Positions 32,694 through 44,937 of a stretch of DNA of 64,000 bases are shown here, piece after piece. Below the pieces are notes generated by a model. It did no database searches. It saw only the letters and a list, made by a program, of their open reading frames with translations, and was not told the origin of the DNA. Positions within the stretch are counted from its first letter, which is position 1; each line of letters starts with the position of its first letter. A program made the position numbers and the translations under genes. The stretch is from Rhipicephalus microplus (taxonomy: Eukaryota; Arthropoda; Arachnida; Ixodida; Ixodidae). The DNA is taken from the NCBI RefSeq assembly GCF_043290135.1, contig NW_027464588.1, positions 1,561,501 to 1,625,500 of the forward strand, read 5' to 3'.

Positions 32694-33599
32694 TACCGGT
32701 ACGCGTGGCAGCTCGTGACGTCTGACCGCGCGCTTTGCCTGCTCGCGAAGGGACGCGTTTTTCCTCTTTCCTTTATCGGTGTTCCTTCCACGTGTATGTT
32801 GCGAACAATTGCCTAAATTTTAGTTTAGTTTTCTATAGGATTGTAGTACGGACTTCAAGAAAACCAGCGTGCGAAAAGTGGGGACAGGGGCAAGAAGAAA
32901 AAGATGACGAAAGAGGAGATGGTGAAAGTATGAATTGAGGTCAATGTTACAATAATCTTATTACTTGGCGGCACTTAATTAGGTTGCTGCAAAGAGTATG
33001 TATGCTCTACTGTGTTTGACTTCATCAAAGCAACGAAAATATTACCATGTTAGTATATCCTTACTTTTTCATACTCTTAATAAATAATTCGTAGTTATTT
33101 CTATCAAGAAACTAAGATGGTTTGGCCGCTTCCTCTGTAAGCAGTTTCGTTTATTTGAAGTTTTATCTTTAAAATAATTATTGCAGATTGGTTTTAGTTT
33201 CATTACTTTAAGCATCCTACCGCCTGGTTCTTGGCCAACCCCTCTTTGTGGGTGAGCGCCATTCATAATAGGTCATCATCATCACCATCATGACATTTAA
33301 CAGGCTCATTTTCTGGCAAACGTCCCCTTATTACGCAGATTTTCTCAGTGTCGTTGGCAAACGTTATTATAACAGATTGCTTCTTTGAGTGTTCTCCCTT
33401 AGGTGCGCCTAATTTGTCAAGTGCCCACGTCAGTATATTTTTTTAGAAAAATATGGAATTATACTCTTAAAAGAAAAAAATGAATAATAATTACAAGGCT
33501 ACGATGTCAAGTCCCGACACTGAACTTTATACAATTCGTTCTGTGGCAGACGGTTTTTTTTTTAAGAAAGCCGGGAAGAGGTCGAAGACGAGGACCACG
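32694..33599. other. No gene recognised
   Basis: This is the 5' flank of kinase copy B and the single unit of the block that is tandemly duplicated in copy A (9,396-10,350). Confidence 0.55.
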
Positions 33600-33850
33600 C
33601 AGGACGCACGTCCACTACCACCCCGACTGACAATAAGACGCGAATTATGGACGCGAGTGTTGAAATCTTGAAAAGCCTGCAATGCAAGTCGCAACGCATT
33701 CGGCCGGACCTGGCAGGCAATTCGACGTTTCACTACGATAATGTGCCAGCCAACAGTGCCTTCGTCGTCACCGACTAGTAGGCAGGAAGGGGTGCCACCT
33801 ACGATACCCAAAGCCCACATACAGCGTGGACTTGGTTACCCTCAACAGTT
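33600..33850 (+). pseudogene. Mariner-like transposase remnant, copy B
   Basis: The ATG at 33,647 opens 43 codons (RIRPDLAG, FHYDNVPANSAFVVTD) ending in the same TAG as copy A. The shifted frame then gives KPTYSVDLVTLN, equivalent to the mariner PYSPDL motif. Sharing of the stop and the frameshift with copy A shows the decay happened before the duplication. Confidence 0.6.
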
Positions 33851-35917
33851 AGAACGCAGACCTCAGGTGCCCTCTTCTGTGTTGAACAGCGTCGCCGTCA
33901 CCGTCAGTGGCGTAAACGGTACACATAATGAAATAAAAGAGCAAAATGGCCAGGATATAAATGGATTCGAAACCGGGCCCCTCTACTTAGCATTCAAATA
34001 CGAAATCACAGAGCCACGCTGTTGCTTGAAATTCGTTCGCGAAAAGACACCGGCATCCTGACGGGCACGGAATCAGATCAACCTGTAGTAATATGTCCTG
34101 AAAGAAGAGTAAAATTACGAGCAGTACCAGCACATTGAGAATCGTGCAACCAGTGTGTGGTTCGAAACTTCTCGGCCGCTGCAAAGAGGTCAGCCATAAT
34201 TCTTCATTATCGTCAGTCGGATACAGCGTCGACAAAGTGCGCATATTGTCGTACAGATTGTCGTAGCCAGTGCATATTGGCGTAGCCAGTGCTGCCCAAG
34301 TTCCAAAGTTATAATATGACGCAGCCAATAGCTTGCGGAAAGCCAAACTTCAAACACAGATGACCTTGTCCTAACATAAAGCCGCGCTTAGAATTCAGAT
34401 TAGGCAGTAGCTTAAGCGTGTTTTTTTTTCTACGCCTCAAAACACTTCTTAATATCAAGCATTCTGGGACAGTGGACGGACTCAATGTAGCTCGCAGTGC
34501 AGTATTAAAAGCCATTTCAGTAAGTACTACCGGAACTCAATTGGCAGCCGGATTTCTTCCTGGAACCGATGTAATCGACGCTAAAGGAGACTGTTTTGAA
34601 GATTTGTAAATACTGGTAACAAGCAATTCAGTGAATAATTTTTAGTGACATTGCTGACATAACTTTCAGAACAGACCCTGTACGCGTAATAATGATAAAT
34701 CAACATTTTGTTTTTTCAACAATCATAGCTTATGAGAAACAAAGAAACATAGAGATCAAAAACAGATAGGTTAACCACGGCAATTAGCAAGTAGGCTGCT
34801 TTTTATAGTAAATTGGGCAACCGCAGAGAAACCAAGGAGACGAGGAAATAAATGAAAATTCGCCCACGCCCTATTAGTCCTTTGTTCACCGGCCGTGGCA
34901 CAATACTCGGGACGCAAAAGCATCTACTCAAGGAGAGATACCAAGAGACTAAACACGGAGAGGCTACCAGTATTGTGCTCTTGGGTCATAGGTCTTGCAC
35001 GCATATGTAACGAAACGTCCGACTACAATACCATACAAGGGCATGCAAGGCCAACGAACTTTCGCGGCTTAAAGCACTCGGAGAGAAAACAGAGTCTCAA
35101 ACTGATATTGAATTTCACTCATGCACTGGCAGGTGTCCCGGATTCAGGTGTGCGTCCTTTCACTAGGCTAGAGAAAGCCACTTCATCGGGATATTCCAAT
35201 GCTTGCTTTCACTTCGTTCTTGACAGCGTTCGTGACGAACATTACTCCAGCGAATAACACCTAAACACTCTTGCATAGTAAGTAAACAGCAAGAGGCAAT
35301 AGTGACGAAAAATGCCTCTCTCTAACAGCGGCGAGAACGTACACAAGTTTTATAAGGTGTAATTTTTTTTTCATCAATGATTGCACCAACGAGTCACAAC
35401 TGTATCATACCAAGCAGAGCTGGCCAACTTGAGTTGGTGAGTCATGTAATACACAAACCAACGTCGACACCATAGAAAATTGCAATCACTCTTTAATGTT
35501 GTTTGTGATTGTATAAAACAAGTTTTGTACGCAAAAATTGAACTGAATTTCGTTAAACAAATAGTTTGCGCAATAATTTATTTATAAGTAATTATTGCTG
35601 TCTGGACTATCCACTTCTGATGGGACCCACTATAGCGTATCATAAATGTTATTGTAGTCTGTACGCTAACGGATAAGTTAAAAATAGTTTATTATTTCCA
35701 ACAAATATTTTTCTGGTATTTTTTCGTTCAGACTGTTTTCATTTTTCACACTCAGCGAGCACTTTTATGCAAAGCTTGTAAACGTGCTTGCAACTTTAGT
35801 GGCTTTGAGGAGCTTGATTCGCATCCCAATTCGCATGCAGGAATTCTATCAAAAATAATGTCACCAATGGTTTTTTGTGTCAGTTAAGCTACCAAAAACA
35901 TATTTTTTTCACTAGCT

Positions 35918-35919
<2 letters not shown>
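33851..35919. other. No gene recognised
   Basis: This is the counterpart of 10,691-12,660. Compared with A there are small indels, such as the 'TCGTAGCCAGTGCATATTGG' insertion near 34,261 and about 60 extra bases near 35,355-35,430. Confidence 0.55.

Positions 35920-35953
<34 letters not shown>
35920..35953 (+). repeat. AG microsatellite
   Basis: A run of (AG)n marks the uninterrupted target site of the 760-bp element inserted in copy A at 12,661. Confidence 0.9.
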
Positions 35954-35955
<2 letters not shown>

Positions 35956-36827
35956 GCATAAAGATGAAGTATGAACAACGGCACACAAAAGAGGAGACAC
36001 AAACAAGCACCGACTAGCAGCTAAATTTTTCTGTAACACGAAAAGAAAATATACACGGAGAAACAAGGGAAAAAAATGTAAAGGATGACAAAATTTTTTT
36101 CTAGGAATGTTTACACGTACATAAAGACTGCTCTTTTTTTGTTTGCAGTTTTTACACTGAAAAAGACGTATGGAAAAGCAGCGGTTGCAAGTGAACCACG
36201 TATAGAAGTGAAACGACGTCGGAGCGAATGGGAAATCCCTGCGAATACGAATCGGATAACCATAATTTCTTCGGATGCAAGCTTGTCATACGTGTTGGCG
36301 TGCGAAACGTCCGAACAGTCTGCGCACTCAGTATGTTCGTGCAGCCTGCACGGACTGTACGCTGAGATAGACACACGTCAATATTTCGAGAGGCAAGACA
36401 GCATGCCGTCACACGTCGATTCGCGGCGACGAAATGTCTAAGAAAATAGGCCTACGTCAGGATCAATAACTTCCTGCTGCTGTTTCGTGCATGTTTGCCT
36501 TCGTGAGTGACAGCTGGCCAACTGCAGCAGCCGCTTCTTGGGCGAAGGCGGTGGCAAAGACAGCGCGCGTGGAACATACCGTGATGGATTGACGTTTCCA
36601 GCGCAAAATACGGCCCCGTCCAAGTTCAAAAAGGAAACTTCAATCGCGGCTGAAATTGAATTGGGAGACGCGCAGTCGCGATTGAATGTTGTTTCGCTCC
36701 GCCGGGCTTATATGGCGGGCGTCCCGAACTGCGGTGCATGCTTCGCGACGGCATCCGCGAAACAAGAACGCGTTCTATAAAGTACCGTTCGAAACACGGT
36801 GACAAGAAATGATGTCGCAGTACTTGT
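35954..36827. other. No gene recognised
   Basis: This is the counterpart of 13,421-14,284. Frames here (for example 36,085-36,441) are not preserved in copy A. Confidence 0.55.
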
Positions 36828-37068
36828 TGCTGGGCCAGTGCATGCAACAGACCCGCCACAGTTATGGTGTGCGACAGCTGACGCGGAGGTCACGGGATCG
36901 AATCCCAGCCACGATGGCCGAATTTTCGACGGAGGCGAAATTGCTTGAGGCCCATGTGCTTAGATTTAGTCTTAGGTGCACGTTTAAGAACCCCAGTTGG
37001 CCGAATTTTCCAGAGCGCTCCAGTACGGTGTCACTTACAAATAAATCGTGCTTTTGAGACGTTAAATT
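36828..37068 (+). mobile_element. tRNA-derived SINE, copy B
   Basis: This is the ortholog of 14,285-14,525: B-box-like 'GATCGAATCCCAGCC', 'GGAGGCGAAATTGCTTGAGG', and the tail 'TTTTGAGACGTTAAA'. Confidence 0.75.
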
Positions 37069-37111
37069 CCGACAAATGTTTATTGGCTTATAGCACAGTG
37101 TTTTGTTAATA

Positions 37112-37167
37112 AATGCGAAGCATTTCTTTGAGTATACTACATGACCTTTGAGCTGTAATATCTATCA

Positions 37168-37199
<32 letters not shown>
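37112..37199 (+). repeat. AATGCGAAGCATT palindrome plus ATCT microsatellite
   Basis: The palindrome is at 37,112-37,124 and ATCT units at 37,160-37,199. This is the right limit of duplication copy B. Confidence 0.88.
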
Positions 37200-37334
37200 G
37201 GGTGCTCTCGTGATCATCATCTCGACTTTAGGTGGACCATTATTAAAATGAGAAGGTAAGAGGGCTTCACGATTATGACTGTCTAGTCATGACATGAATG
37301 ATTCAAAAATCCCGCAACGTGCGACGTCAAACCT

Positions 37335-37572
37335 TTTCCTCCAGACACGTGTGGCACATACCCAGGCACGACGGGCCAAGATATGCAGGTTTGCACCACA
37401 GGTGCTTGATAGTCTATGTCTGCTGAGGGATGGCGAGAAGAGACAATCCTAATTTAAATGCCGACATCAGCAGCGTTGAACCGATGAATGCAAAGAATAT
37501 ATGCCCCAGAAAAAATCAAACCCAAGCATTCTGTGGGGTAATCAAGTATTCTACCACATAGCTGTGCTAGAA
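37335..37572 (-). mobile_element. tRNA-derived SINE of a second family
   Basis: On the minus strand 'TAGCTATGTGGTAGAATACT' resembles an A box and 'TTGGGTTTGATTTTTTC' a B box ~35 bases later. A body with 'AACGCTGCTGATGTCGGCAT' and 'CAAGCACCTGTGGTGCAAAC' follows. It lacks the GACGTTAAA tail of the other SINEs. The class is assigned by the tRNA-like head only. Confidence 0.5.
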
Positions 37573-37577
37573 TTTTA

Positions 37578-39620
37578 TGAAAAGAGAACACTGCAGATGG
37601 TCCAACTTCTCAACACCCAACGCATCGTGGAGTCTCTCAAGGTGGCGTCTTGAGTCCAGTCCTCTTCAACCTCGTTCTCATTGGTCTTGTAGAACGACTA
37701 CCAAGTGTGGTCAAGTTATCCATGTACGCTGACGACATCTGCGTCTGGACATCTGGCGTGACAAGACCTCAGGTACGCGCAAGACTTCAGAAAGCTGTGA
37801 CGTTGGTATCAGTGTACCTCAAGGACCAGGGTCTGAAAATCTCGCCAGCGAAATGTGCATTGATTGCTTTTAGTCAAAAGCCATTGAGACCATACACTAT
37901 ATCAATAGATGGCCAAGTCATACCATATGTCAGGACGCGCAGATTTCTAGGCGTATTCATTGATAGAGACCTGTGCTGGGGCCCACATGTGGCCCACTTG
38001 ATGAAGAGGCTGACAGAAATTGCTAACTTATTCAAGTATCTCGGAGGAAAAACCTGGGGGACTTCAGTACATGCAATGATGCAATTGTACAAGACGCTTT
38101 TTCTTGGCTATTTGCACTACAGTTTGCCTGTGTTGACCAACACCTGTAGAACCAACATTCGGACTCTCGAAAGCATCCAGGCCATGGCTCTGCGAGTTTG
38201 TCTGGGGCTACCGCGATGTTCATCAACAGCTGAGACAATCGAGATCGCTAATGACTACCCGCTAAAGACGCATGTTATGATGGAAGTGCTGAGAGTACAC
38301 GTGAGGCATCTTACTTGTGCCCCCGCCCATCATCTAGCTTCACTGCCAGAAGCCCGACCTCGTGCCTCATTTTGCCAGACAGTCTTGTCATATCGCACAC
38401 GCATTCCTACGGGATATACAACTCCATCGAGGATTTCAACTCCCCCATGGAGTGTGACCTAAGCACATGTTGAACTCACTGTTCCAGGCATAGGGTCAAA
38501 AGCCCGGCTCTCGTCTCCAGCTCTAAAGCAGCTTTCTCTTCTCTTGTTATATGAGAAATACAGTGAGCATACTCATCTATATACTGACGCTTCAGCTAAA
38601 GTGGATGGGTCTGCAGGGTCGGTGATCTTTCCTGCAACAGCGACAACGGTGAAGTTTCGTTTATCTCACCAGACATCATCGACAGCTGCGGAACTTGCTG
38701 CTCTACGTAGCGCAATTCAAGTCATTAAACACCAAGAAGCCAAGAAATGGAGCGTGTTCACGGACTCTAAGGCAGCACTACAGTGTTTGATATTCGCCTT
38801 ACGCCGGGGACCTCATAAACAACTAGTGCTGGAAATTAGAGAGCTGCTTCACCACCTCTTCGACGAAGGACACGGAATCACGTTTCAGTGGCTTCCAAGT
38901 CACTGCGGCATATTGGGCAACGAACATGCCGATGCAGCTGCCCGATCAGCACACGAAGATGGTGAAGAAAATCTATACCATTTTCAAGGACTGATGCTGC
39001 AATGACCATCCGAAAAATCGCTAATGCAGAATTAAAATCCCTGTGGAACACCGAGTGCTTACGGCACACGCGACTGCGTAGACTGGACACGTCTCGTCGA
39101 CTCCGGCCTTCGTCTGGACTCTCCCGACTCGAGACAACGGTGCTTTGCCGACTATGGCTTGGTGTCGCCTTCACCAAAGCTTTCGCCTTCCGAATCGGCA
39201 TGGAAGACAGTGCTGCTTGCGGTCATTGCGGCAGCGATGAAACTATAGAGCACGTTCTCTGTCAATGCCCTCGTTACAGCGTGCAAAGACGGCAACTAGC
39301 TGCTGTGTTAGCTCGCCTTGACGACAGACCTTTGTCTGAACAATCAGTGCTGGAAAGACGACATGATTTGTGTGCTCACAGAAAATTAGTGAAGGCCTTA
39401 CTGAACTTTTTGCGTGGCAGCGGCCTATTGTATAGACTGTAGCACCCCAGCTCCCCCCCTCCTTTTTTTTTCGCGCGCGTCTATTTCCCTCTTCGCTTTC
39501 TTTCCAATCTTTCTTCCCCATTCCCCCTTCCCCTAGTGCAGGGTAGCAAACCAGATGCTCCATTTTCTGGTAAACCTTCCTGCCTTTCCCTCATTTTTAT
39601 TCTCTCTCTCTATGAAAAGA
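37578..39620 (+). mobile_element. 5'-truncated I-group LINE (RT part, RNase H, 3' UTR)
   Basis: The element begins inside reverse transcriptase (ADGPTSQHPTHRGVSQGG) and runs through RNase H, a C-terminal zinc motif and a T/C-rich 3' UTR ('GTGCAGGGTAGCAAACCAGA', '...CTTCCTGCCTTTCCC'). The 3' UTR type recurs at 57,980-58,050, so both are the same LINE family, distinct from the one at 22,743-28,441. Confidence 0.88.
37614..39442 (+). pseudogene. LINE ORF2 fragment: RT C-terminal half and RNase H
   Basis: The frame holds RGVSQGGVLSPVLFN (RT motif B), MYADDICVW (catalytic YADD) and FLGVFIDRDLCWGPHV. An in-frame TAA at 38,460-38,462 interrupts it, and it continues to RNase H at 38,570-38,960. All four RNase H carboxylates are visible: YTDAS, TAAELAALRSA, VFTDSKAAL and GNEHADAAARSA, with the preceding WLPSHCGI. 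A frameshift near 38,985 leads to the last frame (39,002-39,442) with ACGHCGSDETIEHVLCQCPRY, a C-x2-C-x8-H-x4-C zinc-like motif. The 5' endonuclease half is missing. It has fewer lesions than the LINE at 22.7-28.4 kb over the same region. Confidence 0.9.
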
Positions 39621-40968
39621 GACCCTATGCAGCCGTATGCTGGTGAAACGTCATTTGTGATTGCAGTGCTGTCCATCTAATTTTATAAGCATTACATATG
39701 CACTCCAGTGATACAGGCATCACGTCGGCTTAGCGCCATTTGTACTTGAGCGCCATCTACTGCGTTTGGCCTACGTAGCGCTCTCCAGGGCTACCATTTT
39801 CGAAAGCGCGTGCACTACATTTCAGCTTACCGCTTCTTGTGTGAACAATATGTATGTTACTCTTGGCATCATCACGCAACTGTAAACAACTTGTTATGTA
39901 AAACGTATGAGGATGGTCAACATACATGTCTGTGCGTATAACACTTGCACGTGTGTTTAACATTCACAGTAGATTTTTCACAGTAGATTTTTACAAAAAG
40001 AACAACGTTATAAAGCACCAGCTAATATCTAAAAACCTTGCCTACCAACGAACAAAGTGCAAATAAATGAAAGCTGCAAAATGCGAAAATGATTTCTAAA
40101 GATAACTCCTAAAGCTCTTTATTATTAAAATCAAATATTCTGATGGCCAAACTTAAAGTAACTTCCAGGCTTATATGAGACAGCGCTGCTGCTATTACGC
40201 AAGTAAACATAGTAGCATTCATACAAGATTACACCACAGTTCTTTGTCAGTATAATCCTCCTGCAGCTAACGAATAAAAAAACAACGAATGAAGTGAAAA
40301 CAACATCATCCAAGGAAAGTGCTTCCCGATCGATAGTACCGATCAATATTATTGTATGACGCTTTACTCGAATTAGGATGGGGCTTCATTCTCCACTTCA
40401 AATGCGGCTTTAGAAAGTTGCCAGCGCTTCACCATAGACGATCACAAGCAGCTGGTGTCCGAAACGGGGCAAACTTTTGACTCGGCACTCCCGAGAGTGG
40501 AGACGCAGCTCTAAGATGGATGATGACGCAGTTGCGTGAAAGCCTCTGCGCCGCCATCTGCATCGGCTAGTGCTAAAGTTGAGCCCATCCGCGTTACCAG
40601 CGTTCAATGCTTCGCATCCACAGACAATTAGGAATGGCGCCGCATCTGCCTTGCACCACACTTTGACAGTGAAGTGCATCAGATTTATGAGAAAATCAAC
40701 GGTCAAATAGTGCAGACTCGCGATGGCCACTCTCGTTAGCCGCAGCATAACGCCGAGGCTTTTTCGGTCCTGATGGAAATTTACGGCCGAATGGAACCGA
40801 ACTCAAGAGAGGAAGCTCGATTACGAATGTTGTTTAATAAGTCATGGATTACACAAGTAACGTTACTTTCTTTTTTTTTTCTTTTATTCGCCACGGAGTG
40901 AGGATTGAAGCGCGAGTCCGCCACTTAGTTGACGCTAAACTTCAATTTCCTTAACGCCAGTATTAAAT
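39621..40968. other. No gene recognised
   Basis: The sequence is A/T-rich, with short frames only (for example 40,410-40,748 minus, 112 codons, no domain). Confidence 0.5.
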
Positions 40969-41251
40969 AGCTTTAGAATACCGTTTGCAAGCGCTGCGGG
41001 CGTTGCGGGCGAAGCGGGCGCGATAAGAGTTATAGAATAGCGTTTGCCCTGCTGTGAACCTCAACGCACGATCGCAGTGACACCGTAGCCTCGAAACCGG
41101 TGCTTGCGGGCCACATGGGGGTCGCCATCACCGCACGCAATTTCGGATTTTCTGCGTGCGGTCCGCGAACGCAAACGCCGACTCGCGTTACGACGCATGC
41201 ACAGTTGCAGTGACCGCACCGCAAGGGCTCGCGGTGCGCTATTCTAAAGCT
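40969..41251. mobile_element. 283-bp MITE related to the copy-A TIR element
   Basis: The ends are 'AGCTTTAGAATACCG' and the reverse complement of 'AGCTTTAGAATAGCG'. The body matches the two ends of the 3,499-4,962 element ('TTTGCAAGCGCTGCGGG', 'ATCACCGCACGCAATTT', 'CGAACGCAAACGCCGACTCG'), with its ~1.2-kb middle absent. It is therefore an internally deleted short form. Confidence 0.8.
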
Positions 41252-41488
41252 CTCTATTATTGTGTGTATCGCGTTATGTCCGGGGCGACATGCGTATCAG
41301 ACAGAGCACACGTGACTATGAGATATTTCGGGCTTTACTTAATATATCATGACAGCTTATCGTCCGCCGCTTTCACGGTTGCGAAGAAACGTCCGTCGCC
41401 GTCATGGCAGCCTTTCATTCTACTGTCAGACAGTCTTATTTGACCAACTCAATTAGGCCGTACAGCAGACTGCTTACTGCGCAAAATC

Positions 41489-42135
41489 GGCCCCGTATAT
41501 GCATGCTTCACTGCAAATGTCGTCGAAAGACGATATTCTTGAGTCTGGAGAGAGTGAAAAAAAAACACGTTTAGTTCATGTTCTGTGCGAGAAAATCGGT
41601 GAATTGCATTCTGGAGGCGTTGCGTTAGAGTGTCTCGATCCGTGCAGCAGAGGCTAACGAGCGCATCGAGGCACGTTAGACACAAGCGCTATCTGGCACT
41701 GATTTTCGAAAACGAAGGAAGGCGTGCGCGTCTGTCTCGGAGGCGATAAGGTGTAGCACGCAAAGCGACGGGCAAGTGCCCCCATCGTGTCGCCTTATCG
41801 AAGCGTTGGAAATACTTGCCTTTTTTAGCATAGCGTTGCATTGTCAGCGCAGCGTGATATACGCTACGGTCCTTATAATTACTGATGTATGTCTTCCCTA
41901 GTACACAGACTCATACAGAATATTGACATGTTGTTACGGTGCCTCAGATATGTGCAATAATTGCTTTCTAATCACACAAGTATGAACGCTTTTACTTGAC
42001 ATGGGTGCTGCGGATGGGGTTTGCCGTTTAGAGTATTGTTATGGCGGACAAACAGGCAAATGTTCAAACAGACAGGCAGACAGACAGACCAAAATTTTTG
42101 CATCGAAGTACCCTAAGAAAGACTATCGGCTTTAA
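41489..42135 (+). repeat. ~650-bp interspersed repeat, copy 3
   Basis: It aligns from 'CTGCAAATGTCGTCGAAAGACGATA' through 'GAGCGCATCGAGGCACGTTA' and 'GTCAGCGCAGCGTGATA' to 'AGAAAGACTATCGGCTTTAA' with copy 4 at 46,365. Confidence 0.8.
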
Positions 42136-43106
42136 TAATCCTGGGACGCTCACCACGAGAAACATTTGAGCAGGATAACAGAACGATGTTGTGCTCTGCT
42201 AGATCTACTGGACTACGTCACTGCTCGCGAATTTACAACGAGCGCACGCGTGAAGTCATGCACAGCAATCTGGGAGATCTCTAGTGCGGCAAAGCCAACC
42301 CCAAGGGGAAGCGCTGGGCGTAACGCCACGGGGAGCGTTCTTCGAAAAATGATTACTGAGCGATGCCAGACTTTTTTTGCTAATTGCACTTCAGGCACTT
42401 AATGCTTACAATGTATTTATGTTGTACAACGCAATGAGTTTTAATTGACCGGCTGTATTTTTTTCTCGAAACACTTATGTGTATCCATTGAAAATCCATA
42501 GGGTGATTTTTGAAAAGCTAATTTCAGCGCAACGACAAGTTATTCGCTAATTGTACTCTAGTGGCATGTACGATAGGACAACCTGTCTTAGTGTTTGCAA
42601 TTTCGTGGGATTACGTTGGGTGGATTTCTTTCCTGAAGAGGTTTCCCAAATCAATAGTGCAGGAAAGCCGCAACAGGGATAAAGGAATCACCTGTCCGTA
42701 ATCGATGAGAAAGTGGACGTTGACCATAGTAAAACCTCAGCAAAAGTCTGAAAATGTGATATACATTATGTTGGTGAAGCATCAGATCTTTCATAACTGT
42801 AATAAATAATTAGCATTAAGGTAACCATTTAATTTACACTTATGGGGAGAAGCTCTCAATGTAGAAGCCCATATGTAGTACAGTACAGATAGTGTTTCAA
42901 TGTGAACAGTTACGAGAAAGTGGTAGATAACAATTTCATACCATTAGTTTGTACTGTTTATTGTTCTCATTATTGAGGAGTTCGGGTAAATTGCAATCAA
43001 TAATTATACGCTATTTATGTGTTTAGTGATACCATATGAAAAGCGTCCGAAATGGCATACAGATTTGAAAGTATGAAATTCCGAAATTGGTGTGGCATGA
43101 AATACA

Positions 43107-43315
<209 letters not shown>

Positions 43316-43373
43316 TTCGCCTCATTGACCATCAGGCACTCTACATATATGTTGTATTTTTTTAGGTTCGCTA

Positions 43374-44100
43374 TACAGTCATGTCACGTCATATCAAATT
43401 TGGTATATATCCAGCAGACGAAACGGCTGCTAGCACGCCAAGAACGTGGTACGCAAATAATGTCATACAAGACATCCGTGCCATAATTTTCATGTAAGGA
43501 TTCATTATTTGCGTTCGTCATACAGTCATGCCTTGCCAGAACGAATTTAGTGTATATCCAGGAAACAAAACCGCTGCGAGCACGCCGTGACCGTGGAACG
43601 TAAGTCATGTCGTTCATGACATACATGCGAAGATTTTTATGTTAACATTTTTCACCTATATTTGTCCCACAGTTACATTACATTGTACCAATTATAGTAT
43701 ATATCCAGTGAATAAAACAGCTGCAACTCACCATAAACATGGCATGTAAATCATGTCATAAAAACGGCATATATGCCACAATTGCTAACACTTGCTCTTA
43801 ATGTGGGTGATACACTCTTGACAAGCCTCACTATTTTTTGCTTACCTTAAACTAAGAAACGGCTGATAATTGATTAATATGTGGGGTTTAACGTCCCAAA
43901 ACCACTATATGATTATGAGAGACGCGGTAGTGGAGGGCTCCAAAAATTTTGATCGCCTGGGGATCTTTAACGTGAACCCAAATCTGACTAAGAAACGGCT
44001 GCGAGAGTGCTAATAGTGTAGCATGTAGATCATACCATTCATTATATACGTGTCGTGAGTTTCATGTTACAACCCGACGTTCATATTCTTCATGCAGTCA
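43374..44100 (+). repeat. ~147-bp tandem repeats in the loop of the foldback element
   Basis: Units start with 'ACAGTCATG' or a variant at ~43,374, 43,521 and 43,668, with a further diverged unit up to ~44,095 split by the SINE. Each contains 'GTATATATCCAG' and '(A/G)CGGCTGC'. Confidence 0.75.
43866..43986 (-). mobile_element. 5'-truncated SINE with 15-bp target-site duplication
   Basis: The minus strand reads 'GTTCACGTTAAAGATCCCCA' through 'CTCCACTACCGCGTCTCTCA' to 'GGGACGTTAAACCCCACAT' and an A/T tail. Exact 15-bp duplications ACTAAGAAACGGCTG flank it at 43,851-43,865 and 43,987-44,001. It is the best-bounded SINE in the window and is nested in the foldback loop. Confidence 0.9.
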
Positions 44101-44937
44101 TGTCATGCCACAGCAATTTCAGAATTTCATTCTTTCAAATCTGTAAGCCATTTTGGACACTTTTCGTATGGTATCACTCAACACATAGATATCATATAAT
44201 TAATGATTGAAATTAACCTGAACTCCCCATTAATGGTAACAAGAAACAACACAAACCAATCATATAAATTGTTATCTGCCACCTTATCGAAACTGTTCAC
44301 ATTGAAACACTCTTTGTACTGCACTACATATGTGCTTCTACATTGAGAGCCTCGCCCCAATAAGTTTAAAATAAATGAATACATTAGTGATAATTATTTA
44401 TTACAGTCATAAAACTTCTGATGTTTCATCGGCATAATGTACGCCACCTCTGCAGACTTTTTTTGAGGTTTTACCATGATCAACGTCCACTTTCTCATCA
44501 ATTTACTGACAGGTGATTCCTTTACCCCTGTATTGTTGCTCTCCTGCACTATTGATTTGGAAAAGCTCTTCAGGAAAAAAAATCCACCCAGCGTAATCTC
44601 ACTAGATTGCAAACACAAAGACAGGTTGTTATATCGTACTTGCCACTAGAGTGCAATTAGTCAATAGCTTATCATTACGCTGCAATTAGCTTTTCAAGAT
44701 TCACACCATACATTTCGAACGGTTGCACATAGGTGTCTCGGGAAAAAAATTTAGCTGGTCATTTGAAACAAATCACGTTGCACAGCATAAGAATTTTGTT
44801 AGCATTAAGCGACTGAAGTTCAATCAGCAAAAATTCAGGCATTGCTCAGTAAACTTTTTTTTTTTTGAAGAACGCTTCCCTTAGCGTTACGCCCAGTGCT
44901 CTCCTCGGGGTCGGCTTTGTAGTACTAGAGATGTCTC

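Larger units (their letters stand above)
19272..37199 (+). repeat. Segmental duplication copy B
   Basis: This is the direct-orientation partner of 1-14,629. It is longer because of the Helitron-like insert (~20,380-21,590) and the LINE (22,743-28,441). The right limit is the ATCT microsatellite. Copies also differ by many point changes; the 583-bp MITE and its flanks are the most similar part. Confidence 0.93.
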
